Shown here: positions 1 through 5,192 of the stretch, piece by piece
How positions within the stretch are numbered: position 1 is the stretch's first letter
Layout: every line of letters begins with the position of its first letter
Origin: Rhodospirillaceae bacterium
Lineage (GTDB): Bacteria; Pseudomonadota; Alphaproteobacteria; Rhodospirillales; 2-02-FULL-58-16
Reading direction: 5' to 3'
Assembly (NCBI GenBank): GCA_013349695.1
Contig: DUZD01000209.1
Span: forward strand, 1 to 5,192
DNA length: 5,192 nucleotides
Translations under genes and position numbers: made by a program
The notes under the pieces: generated by a model
Told to the model about the DNA's origin: nothing
The model's database searches: none
What the model saw: only the letters and a program-made list of their open reading frames with translations

Positions 1-7
1 AATTTAG

Positions 8-1051
8 ATGATACAGGCCACTAGCCAACCGAAAAAGCCCCTGCTGCGCGCCTTGAGCGGCGAAAGTCTTTCGCCGCCGCCGCTCTGGTTGATGCGCCAA
101 GCCGGCCGCTATCTGCCCGAGTACCGGAAAATCCGCGCCACCGCGAAAGACTTTCTGCAATTTTGTTACACCCCCGATCTGGCGGTGGAGGTGACTTTGC
201 AGCCCCTGCGCCGTTACGGCATGGACGCGGCTATTTTGTTCAGCGATATCCTGGTGGTGCCGGACGCCCTGGGACAAAAAGTCCAGTTCCGCGAAGGTGA
301 AGGCCCGGTTCTCGAGCCGGTTGACTCGCCCGAAAAGCTATCCTGCCTCGGCATCGGGCGGCTGAGGGACCATTTGGCGCCGGTCTACGAGACGGTTCAC
401 CAATTAAGCCGTGAAATCCCACAGCAAACGACATTGATCGGATTTGCCGGTTCACCCTGGACGGTGGCCGTCTACATGGTCGAGGGGCGCGGTGGAACCG
501 GATGCGGAAAAATCAGGGCCTGGGCCCATCGGGCGCCGGACGATTTGCAAAAATTGATCGACCTGTTGGTCGAGGCGACAGCGGTTCATCTTGTCCAGCA
601 AGTCGAAAACGGGGTTGAAGTCATTCAGTTGTTCGACAGTTGGGCCGGCGTTCTCGGTGAATCGCAGTTTCGCCGCTGGGTCATTGCGCCGACGGCGGCC
701 CTTGTCGGGAGATTGCGGCAAGCCTGTCCGGACGTCCCGATCATCGGTTTCCCGCGCGGCGCCGGCCTGATGTACGAGGCTTTCGCCAATCTGAGCGGAG
801 TCGACGCAATCGGCATCGACAGCGCCGTTCCCGTCGACTGGGCGGCGGCCAATCTGCAGGGAAAGTCGACGGTGCAAGGCAACTTGGACAACCAAGCCTT
901 GGTGGTCGGCGGCAAGGCCCTGGAAATGGAAACGCGGCGTATCCTTGAAGCCCTGGCGGCGGGGCCGTTCATCTTCAACCTCGGTCATGGCGTTCTGCAG
1001 GAAACGCCGCCTGAACACGTGCATCGCCTGGTCGAGCTGATCCGCGGTTAG
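8..1051 (+). CDS. hemE: Uroporphyrinogen decarboxylase (HemE)
   Basis: Cytoplasmic enzyme of tetrapyrrole synthesis (EC 4.1.1.37). It removes the four acetate carboxyls of uroporphyrinogen III to give coproporphyrinogen III, without a cofactor. The 347-residue length is normal for the family. Family signature 1 is at residues 25-34 (PLWLMRQAGR). Signature 2 starts at residue 145 (GFAGSPWT) and runs to EGRG, with Arg where the strict pattern has Gly/Lys; I recall EGRG as common in alphaproteobacteria. Asp80 in FSDIL matches the catalytic Asp of human UROD, Tyr156 in VYMVEG matches the active-site Tyr, and His327 in NLGHGVL the conserved C-terminal His. The ATG at 8 gives a short lead into the usual KPLLRAL beginning. 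Only seven bases lie upstream, so neither a ribosome site nor the promoter can be judged. It is the first visible gene of a hemE-hemH-hemJ run. Residue assignments are from family memory. Confidence 0.97.
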   Translation: MIQATSQPKKPLLRALSGESLSPPPLWLMRQAGRYLPEYRKIRATAKDFLQFCYTPDLAVEVTLQPLRRYGMDAAILFSDILVVPDALGQKVQFREGEGPVLEPVDSPEKLSCLGIGRLRDHLAPVYETVHQLSREIPQQTTLIGFAGSPWTVAVYMVEGRGGTGCGKIRAWAHRAPDDLQKLIDLLVEATAVHLVQQVENGVEVIQLFDSWAGVLGESQFRRWVIAPTAALVGRLRQACPDVPIIGFPRGAGLMYEAFANLSGVDAIGIDSAVPVDWAAANLQGKSTVQGNLDNQALVVGGKALEMETRRILEALAAGPFIFNLGHGVLQETPPEHVHRLVELIRG

Positions 1052-1089
1052 ATTTCGGGAAATGCCTGGAAAACCTTGAAACCCCAGGG

Positions 1090-2127
1090 ATGAAAAAGCT
1101 TGCCGTCGTGTTGTTCAATCTGGGCGGACCGGATCAGTTGGATTCGGTTAGGCCTTTTCTTTTCAATTTGTTCAACGATCCCGCCATCCTCGACCTGCCA
1201 AGACCGGCCCGCTGGCTGCTGGCGCAATGGATTTCGCGGCGCCGGGAAGCCCCGGCCCGAGAGATTTATGAAAAGATCGGCGGTAAGTCGCCTCTTGTCG
1301 AGCAGAGCCAACTGCAAGCCGCCGCCCTGGAAGAGCGATTGCGGACAAAATTCGAGGCCAGGGTTTTTGTCGCCATGCGCTATTGGCATCCGATGAGCGA
1401 TGAAACGGCGGCGGCCGTGAAAATATTCAGCCCCGACGAAATCGTCCTCCTGCCCCTTTACCCGCAGTTTTCAACCACCACGTCGGGGACCTCTTTGCAG
1501 GAATGGAACCGGGCCGCGGCGGCGGCCGGATTGCGCGTACCGACCCATGCCGTCTGTTGTTATCCAACGGCGCCGGGTCTGCTCCGCGCCCAGGCGAAAC
1601 TCATTGGCGCCGGCTTGCAAGAGGCGTCTCGGGCGGGAAAACCGAGACTGCTGTTCTCCGCCCATGGCTTGCCGCGAAAAATCATCGACCGCGGCGACCC
1701 CTACCAGGAGCAAATCGAACGGACGGCGGCGGCGGTGGTCGGCGAGCTGACGGTTCCGGACTTGGACTGGTCGGTCTGCTACCAAAGCCGCGTCGGGCGG
1801 CTGCGGTGGATCGGTCCGTCCACCGAAGAGGCGCTGGAACAGGCGGCCAAGGACCGGGTCCCCGTGGTCGTCGTCCCCATCTCTTTTGTTTCCGAGCATT
1901 CCGAGACCCTCGTCGAACTGGACATCACCTATCGCCGGCGGTGCCGGGAGCTTGCTATTCCGGCGTTCATCCGGGTGCCGGCCCTGGCCACTCGGGTTGA
2001 GTTTATCGACAGCCTGGCCTATATCGTTGAAACGGCGCTGAAATGGCAGCCGGGCCGCATCGCGACCGGCGACAAAACGGCATGTTCCCCGGTCATGGGA
2101 CGTTGTCTTCATGACCGGCGCTTTTGA
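1090..2127 (+). CDS. hemH: Ferrochelatase (HemH)
   Basis: Terminal enzyme of protohaem synthesis: it inserts Fe2+ into protoporphyrin IX (EC 4.98.1.1), usually as a cytoplasmic or membrane-associated protein. The 345-residue length is normal. The ferrochelatase signature is at residues 187-205 (LLFSAHGLP through GDPY), with catalytic His192. The second metal-site segment, SEHSETLVELD (268-278), carries Glu272. The N-terminal VVLFNLGGP, the YPQFSTTTSG loop (124-133) and YQSRVG (231-236) are also typical. The C-terminus contains Cys332 and Cys339, which could be part of an iron-sulphur ligand set as in some bacterial ferrochelatases; this is inference. The gene starts 38 bases after hemE. AGGG touches the ATG directly, too close to act as a normal Shine-Dalgarno, so translation may depend on coupling to hemE. 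The start is supported by the N-terminal family sequence. Confidence 0.97.
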   Translation: MKKLAVVLFNLGGPDQLDSVRPFLFNLFNDPAILDLPRPARWLLAQWISRRREAPAREIYEKIGGKSPLVEQSQLQAAALEERLRTKFEARVFVAMRYWHPMSDETAAAVKIFSPDEIVLLPLYPQFSTTTSGTSLQEWNRAAAAAGLRVPTHAVCCYPTAPGLLRAQAKLIGAGLQEASRAGKPRLLFSAHGLPRKIIDRGDPYQEQIERTAAAVVGELTVPDLDWSVCYQSRVGRLRWIGPSTEEALEQAAKDRVPVVVVPISFVSEHSETLVELDITYRRRCRELAIPAFIRVPALATRVEFIDSLAYIVETALKWQPGRIATGDKTACSPVMGRCLHDRRF

Positions 2128-2129
2128 AC

Positions 2130-2135
2130 GGGGAA
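2130..2135 (+). promoter_or_regulatory. Ribosome binding site deciding the hemJ start
   Basis: GGGGAA ends 9 bases before the GTG at 2145 and directly follows the hemH stop codon. It fits initiation at 2145 and not at the TTG at 2124, which has no purine-rich site in the preceding 15 bases. Confidence 0.5.
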
Positions 2136-2144
2136 ACGAACGGG

Positions 2145-2591
2145 GTGGAGCTTTCGCCTTCCGCTTACCTCTGGATCCAGGCCTTGCACGTGATTTCCGT
2201 GATGTCCTGGATGGCGGGGCTTCTCTACCTGCCAAGGCTGTTCGCCTACCACACGCAAGCCCTGACGGGATCGGACAAATCCGAAACCTTCAAGATCATG
2301 GAGCGGCGCCTTTTCAATGCCATCATGACACCGGCCATGCTGGCTTCGATCCTGTTTGGCGGTTTGCTGCTGGCCGATTTCGGCGAAAGGATACGGGATG
2401 CGAGCTGGCTCCACGGCAAGCTGTTTTTGGTCGCCTTGCTTTTGGCGATCCATGTTCTGATGTGGCGGTGGCGGCGCAATTTCGCCGGGGATACGAACGG
2501 CCATTCGGAAAAATTTTTCCGTATCGTTAATGAGATGCCGACCTTGCTGATGATCGGCATCGTTATTCTCGCCGTGGTCAAGCCTTTTTAA
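2145..2591 (+). CDS. hemJ: Protoporphyrinogen IX oxidase, HemJ type
   Basis: Membrane-bound, oxygen-independent protoporphyrinogen oxidase (UPF0093/HemJ family). It converts protoporphyrinogen IX to protoporphyrin IX, the substrate of the HemH encoded next to it. From the GTG at 2145 the product is 148 residues, the usual size. Hydrophobic segments lie near residues 9-30, 57-78, 91-108 and 131-147, giving a four-helix membrane protein. The family's first-helix block is clear: ALHVIS with His15, a likely haem ligand, then WMAGLLYLPRLF (22-33). The WLHGKL block (88-93) supplies conserved Lys92. I prefer the GTG because GGGGAA at 2130-2135 sits 9 bases upstream and the family usually begins just before YLWIKALH. 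A TTG at 2124, overlapping the hemH stop as TTGA, would add seven residues (155 total) and lacks a ribosome site. The function is an inference from family and neighbours. Confidence 0.9.
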   Translation: MELSPSAYLWIQALHVISVMSWMAGLLYLPRLFAYHTQALTGSDKSETFKIMERRLFNAIMTPAMLASILFGGLLLADFGERIRDASWLHGKLFLVALLLAIHVLMWRWRRNFAGDTNGHSEKFFRIVNEMPTLLMIGIVILAVVKPF

Positions 2592-2620
2592 AGCGATTTG
2601 AAGCAGCTTGCATTCTCCAT

Positions 2621-2649
2621 TTGACTAGCCCTTGAGGTTTGGTTAGGCT
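2621..2649 (+). promoter_or_regulatory. Candidate sigma70-type promoter for rho
   Basis: TTGACT (2621-2626) matches the -35 consensus at five of six positions. After a 17-base spacer comes TAGGCT (2644-2649), which keeps the important first T, the A at position 2 and the last T of the -10 box. Transcription would begin near 2656, leaving a rho leader of roughly 180 bases. The promoter begins 30 bases after the hemJ stop, so rho could be transcribed independently of the haem genes. The weak -10 keeps this a candidate only. Confidence 0.45.
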
Positions 2650-2741
2650 TTACTTTCTTGGCTTTGCCGATCTTTACTTCTGGCGGCGTTCTCAAGGAAT
2701 CCTTTTTTTTTATCGGACGCGGCGCAACAGTCCTGTTCCTT

Positions 2742-2775
2742 TAAAAACCGACATCGGGGACAAAGTCGGTTTTTA
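2742..2775 (+). terminator. Hairpin with T tract between hemJ and rho
   Basis: A perfect 11-bp inverted repeat (2742-2752, TAAAAACCGAC, with 2765-2775, GTCGGTTTTTA) encloses a 12-base loop (2753-2764). The five-base GC-containing core CCGAC/GTCGG is followed directly by TTTTT, the shape of an intrinsic terminator. Because the left arm carries the matching A run, it could also work for transcripts coming from the right. Two readings are possible. It may end the haem operon transcript. If the promoter at 2621 is real, it lies inside the rho leader and could act as an attenuator. The large loop and short GC core suggest only moderate strength. Confidence 0.55.
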
Positions 2776-2869
2776 GCATTATTCCTTGTTTAATACCTTT
2801 CTAAGATCTCTCCACCAGATCGCTTTTCCATCCAACCATGAATCTTCAAGAACTCAAAACCAAGACACC
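2775..2869 (+). promoter_or_regulatory. C-rich, G-poor stretch resembling a Rho-utilisation (rut) site
   Basis: By hand count these 95 bases hold about 29 C and 8 G, in a region otherwise balanced or G-leaning. The densest part is 2800-2837, with about 15 C and 3 G, including many TC and CC steps (TCTCTCCACC, CCATCCAACC). Rho loads on unstructured C-rich, G-poor RNA with pyrimidine-C dinucleotides. Rho genes are known to be autoregulated, for example in E. coli and Caulobacter. A loading site overlapping the start codon would fit such a loop. This is inference from composition. Confidence 0.35.
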
Positions 2870-4094
2870 GGCCGATCTCCTCGGTTACGCCGAGGAACTG
2901 GAAATCGAGAACGCCAGCTCGCTGCGCAAGCAGGATATGATGTTCGCCATCCTCAAACAGTTGGCCGAGAATGACGTCGCCATTTTCGGCGATGGCGTCC
3001 TCGAGGTTCTTCAGGATGGCTTCGGCTTCCTGCGCTCGCCAGAGGCCAACTATCTCCCGGGACCGGATGACATTTACGTTTCGCCGAGCCAGGTGCGGCG
3101 GTTCGGTTTACGAACGGGCGATACGGTGGAAGGTCAGATCCGCTCGCCGAAAAACGGTGAGCGCTATTTCGCCCTGCTGAAAGTCAACGACATCAACTTC
3201 TCCGACCCGGGGAACGTCCGCCATCGGATTAATTTCGACAACCTGACGCCTCTTTATCCCGATGACCGCATGACAATGGAAATTGAAGATCCGAGCGTCA
3301 AGGACCGAACCTCACGGGTCATCGACCTCATCTCTCCCATCGGCAAGGGCCAGCGAGCGCTGATCGTGGCGCCGCCCAGGACCGGCAAAACGGTAATGCT
3401 GCAAAACATCGCCCACGCCATCGCCATCAATCATCCCGAATGCTACCTGATCGTGCTTTTGATCGACGAGAGGCCCGAGGAAGTGACCGACATGGACCGT
3501 TCGGTGAAGGGCGAGGTGGTCAGCTCGACCTTCGACGAGCCGGCGTCGCGTCACGTGCAGGTGGCGGAAATGGTCATCGAAAAGGCCAAACGTCTGGTCG
3601 AACACAAACGCGACGTGGTGATTTTACTCGATTCCATTACCCGCTTGGCGCGGGCTTACAACACCGTCGTCCCGAGTTCGGGCAAGGTCTTGACCGGCGG
3701 CGTCGACGCCAACGCCCTGCAACGCCCGAAACGGTTTTTCGGCGCCGCCCGCAACATCGAGGAAGGCGGCTCGCTGACCATCATCTCGACGGCCCTGATC
3801 GACACCGGTTCGCGCATGGACGAGGTGATCTTCGAAGAGTTCAAGGGCACCGGCAATTCGGAAATCATCCTCGACCGCAAGCTTTCCGACAAACGCACCT
3901 GGCCTTCCATCGACATCACCAAGTCAGGCACCCGTAAGGAAGAGCTTTTGGTCGACCCGGGAACATTGTCGAAAATGTGGATCTTGCGCCGCATCCTGAT
4001 GCCCATGGGAATCACCGACGCCATGGATTTCCTGCTTGCCAAACTCAAGGAAACGAAGAACAACGAGGAGTTCTTCGGGTCCATGAACAGTTAA
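2838..4094 (+). CDS. rho: Transcription termination factor Rho
   Basis: Hexameric RNA-dependent ATPase and 5'-3' translocase that binds C-rich nascent RNA and releases RNA polymerase. It has 418 residues, nearly the E. coli length (419), and the numbering matches through the core. The N-terminal helical domain is about 1-47. The cold-shock-like RNA-binding domain is about 48-118, with the RNP1-type GFGFLR at 61-66. The RecA-type motor follows: Walker A APPRTGKT (178-185, Lys184), catalytic Glu211 in DERPEE, Walker B VILLD (261-265), Q-loop around SSGKVLTGG (280-288) and arginine finger Arg366 in SGTRKEE. Leu208, Met219, Ser266 and Gly337, sites tied to bicyclomycin resistance in E. coli, are unchanged, so the drug site looks intact. 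There is no long Rho_N insertion of the actinobacterial kind. The ATG at 2838 gives the standard MNLQELK start but has no Shine-Dalgarno in front. Confidence 0.98.
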   Translation: MNLQELKTKTPADLLGYAEELEIENASSLRKQDMMFAILKQLAENDVAIFGDGVLEVLQDGFGFLRSPEANYLPGPDDIYVSPSQVRRFGLRTGDTVEGQIRSPKNGERYFALLKVNDINFSDPGNVRHRINFDNLTPLYPDDRMTMEIEDPSVKDRTSRVIDLISPIGKGQRALIVAPPRTGKTVMLQNIAHAIAINHPECYLIVLLIDERPEEVTDMDRSVKGEVVSSTFDEPASRHVQVAEMVIEKAKRLVEHKRDVVILLDSITRLARAYNTVVPSSGKVLTGGVDANALQRPKRFFGAARNIEEGGSLTIISTALIDTGSRMDEVIFEEFKGTGNSEIILDRKLSDKRTWPSIDITKSGTRKEELLVDPGTLSKMWILRRILMPMGITDAMDFLLAKLKETKNNEEFFGSMNS

Positions 4095-4112
4095 TCGGCA
4101 TTTCCCGCCGAT
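4094..4112 (+). other. Short stem-loop at the rho stop codon
   Basis: A perfect 6-bp inverted repeat, ATCGGC (4094-4099) and GCCGAT (4107-4112), encloses a 7-base loop and begins with the last base of the rho TAA stop. No T run follows, so it is not an intrinsic terminator by itself. It might protect the 3' end of the transcript, or be chance. Confidence 0.3.
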
Positions 4113-4133
4113 GGGCGTGGCAAGGAAATAATC

Positions 4134-4155
4134 GCCAGCGTTTCCGCCGGTTTTT
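4134..4155 (+). terminator. Probable intrinsic terminator of rho
   Basis: GCCAGCG (4134-4140) can pair with CGCCGGT (4145-4151) across a TTTC loop, with one A-C mismatch and one G-T pair at the base. TTTTT (4151-4155) follows. It lies 39 bases after the rho stop and points away from it, in the gap before the converging quinone oxidoreductase gene. Read on the other strand it lacks a good T run, so it should serve rho only. The mismatch lowers confidence. Confidence 0.5.
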
Positions 4156-4172
4156 ATCAACATAGACACGCT

Positions 4173-5150
4173 TTAAGGAATCAGAACCGTCGAGCCTTTG
4201 GTCTTTCGCGCCTCCAGGTCATGGTGGGCTTGCGCCGCTTCCGCCAGGGGATAGGTTTGATGGATGGCGATTTTGACCTGGCCGCTTAAGACGACATCGA
4301 AAAGTTCCTCGGCGGCGGCGACGAGGTCTTGGCGCTTGGCGGTATAGGTCATCAACGTGGGGCGGGTCAAAAACAGCGATCCCTTGGCGCCCAGGACCGC
4401 CGGATCGACCGCCGCGACGGGACCCGAGGCGTTGCCGAAGCTGACCATGACGCCCAAGGGCCGCAAGCAATCCAACGAGCCCTCGAAGGTGGCCCGGCCG
4501 ACGGAATCGTAGACCGCCGCGACGCCGCCGCCGGCGGTGATTTCGCTGACCCGTTCGGGGAAATTTTCGCGTGAATAAACGATGGCGTGGTCGCAGCCGT
4601 TGGCGCCGGCGAGATCGGCTTTTTCATCGCTGCCGACGGTGCCGATGACGGTGGCGCCCAGGTGTTTCGCCCATTGACAAAGGATCGAGCCGACGCCGCC
4701 GGCGGCGGCATGAACAAGAATGGTATCGCCCTTCTGGACGCGATAAGTGCGGCGGATCAGATAATGGGCGGTCATGCCCTTGAGCATCATGGCGGCGGCC
4801 TGGCGATCGTCGATGCCGTCCGGCAGGGCGACAAGACGGTGCGCCGGTATCAGCCTTTCTTGGGCGTAGGCGCCCGGCGGCAGGCCGGCGTAGGCAACCC
4901 GCTGGCCGACCTCGAAACCGGTCACTTCCGGGCCTAAGCCCTCGACGACGCCCGCTCCTTCCATGCCGATGACGGCGGGCAATTCCGCCAAGGGATAGAG
5001 ACCGCCGCGATGATAGACGTCGATGTAGTTGAGCCCGACGGCGGTCTGCCGGAGGCGGACCTCGCCGCGGCCGGGAGCGGCAACATCGACGTCCCGCCAA
5101 CGCAGCACGTCCGGGCCGCCGGTCTCGAAGATGCGAATGGCCTTGCTCAT
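4173..5150 (-). CDS. qor: NADPH:quinone oxidoreductase (zeta-crystallin-like, MDR superfamily)
   Basis: Soluble NADPH-dependent quinone reductase of the zinc-free medium-chain dehydrogenase/reductase group, resembling E. coli QorA in length (325 against 327) and sequence. The N-terminal catalytic GroES-like half contains GLNYIDVYHRGGLYP (39-53), the counterpart of the family's INFIDTY region. The Rossmann half carries the zeta-crystallin/QOR signature at 141-162, with GD, then AAAGGVG (148-154), then Q159 and K162. YDSVG (214-218) and VSFGN (236-240) are also typical, and the C-terminus ends KGSTVLIP. The cysteine ligands of zinc alcohol dehydrogenases are absent. The ATG at 5150 has GGGG ending 6 bases upstream. 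It converges on rho, 78 bases between stop codons. The likely role is reduction of quinones or other electrophilic carbonyls in redox stress; the true substrate cannot be read from sequence. Its runs of GCC/GGC look more GC-rich than the rest. Confidence 0.93.
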   Translation of the reverse strand: MSKAIRIFETGGPDVLRWRDVDVAAPGRGEVRLRQTAVGLNYIDVYHRGGLYPLAELPAVIGMEGAGVVEGLGPEVTGFEVGQRVAYAGLPPGAYAQERLIPAHRLVALPDGIDDRQAAAMMLKGMTAHYLIRRTYRVQKGDTILVHAAAGGVGSILCQWAKHLGATVIGTVGSDEKADLAGANGCDHAIVYSRENFPERVSEITAGGGVAAVYDSVGRATFEGSLDCLRPLGVMVSFGNASGPVAAVDPAVLGAKGSLFLTRPTLMTYTAKRQDLVAAAEELFDVVLSGQVKIAIHQTYPLAEAAQAHHDLEARKTKGSTVLIP

Positions 5151-5192
5151 GACTTGCCCCGTTCGCCGCTGGAAAGCCTGTAAATCAAGGTT

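Noticed and set aside
452..1024. 190-codon open frame antisense to hemE
   Set aside because: Entirely inside a motif-complete hemE. The translation is a low-complexity, Arg/Pro-rich product with no recognisable family, as expected for the opposite strand of GC-rich coding DNA.
1062..1079. Five-codon ATG mini-frame between hemE and hemH
   Set aside because: Too short and without support; a chance ATG in a 38-base gap.
1471..2235. 254-codon open frame antisense to hemH and the start of hemJ
   Set aside because: Overlaps two well-supported genes. The product is Arg/Gly-rich with no recognisable domain, and its length follows from high third-position GC.
2111..2530. 139-codon + strand frame with an ATG start overlapping hemJ
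   Set aside because: It has ATG, unlike hemJ, but the translation lacks membrane helices or any family, while the other frame is clearly HemJ.
2648..2679. Direct repeat CTTTACTT (2648-2655 and 2672-2679)
   Set aside because: Eight bases in a T-rich, low-complexity stretch. Expected by chance, and no further copies were noticed.
2726..2737. AACAG-TC-CTGTT dyad as a possible operator
   Set aside because: Short and isolated, matching no operator I recognise. The alphaproteobacterial SOS box (GTTC-N7-GTTC) was considered and is not present.
2789..2794. TTTAAT as a -10 box for a second rho promoter downstream of the hairpin
   Set aside because: One mismatch to TATAAT, but nothing like a -35 box lies 16-18 bases upstream (best is TCGGTT). 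Kept only as a weak alternative.
2786..2974. 62-codon TTG-start frame running into rho
   Set aside because: Out of frame with rho, no ribosome site, and a basic low-complexity product from rho coding sequence. Not a convincing leader peptide.
4624..5100. 158-codon frame on the minus strand inside qor in another frame
   Set aside because: A strongly Arg-rich shadow of qor. The qor frame carries all the MDR motifs.

Overview
The window is a compact piece of bacterial chromosome, most likely from an alphaproteobacterium, probably Rhodospirillales-like. This rests on the gene order hemE-hemH-hemJ-rho, on the HemJ type of protoporphyrinogen oxidase, and on the wording of Rho (N-terminal MNLQELK, Walker A APPRTGKT, C-terminal KNNEEFF), which reads like Rho from that class. 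The lineage is judged from remembered family sequences; no search was run.

Layout: hemE (8-1051), hemH (1090-2127) and hemJ (best start 2145, end 2591) lie head to tail on the + strand with gaps of 38 and 17 bases, so they look like one operon for late haem synthesis. HemE makes coproporphyrinogen III. HemJ oxidises protoporphyrinogen IX to protoporphyrin IX. HemH inserts ferrous iron to give protohaem. The steps between HemE and HemJ (HemF/HemN) are not encoded here. The operon's promoter is outside the window.

A 246-base AT- and pyrimidine-rich gap (2592-2837) separates hemJ from rho. It holds a plausible sigma70-type promoter (2621-2649), a T9 tract, an 11-bp hairpin ending in a T run (2742-2775), and a C-rich, G-poor stretch that runs into the rho start codon and resembles a Rho-utilisation site. 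No clear Shine-Dalgarno sequence precedes rho. Together these suggest that rho has its own promoter and a regulated, possibly autoregulated, leader.

rho (2838-4094) is a full-length, motif-complete transcription termination factor. It is followed by two short inverted repeats, one with a T5 tail, that probably end its transcript. On the opposite strand a complete NADPH:quinone oxidoreductase gene (5150-4173) converges on rho. It looks functionally unrelated to the haem genes.

All five genes are intact and belong to well-known families. I found no mobile element, CRISPR array, tRNA or rRNA, and no convincing undescribed system. The part most worth a second look is the rho leader.
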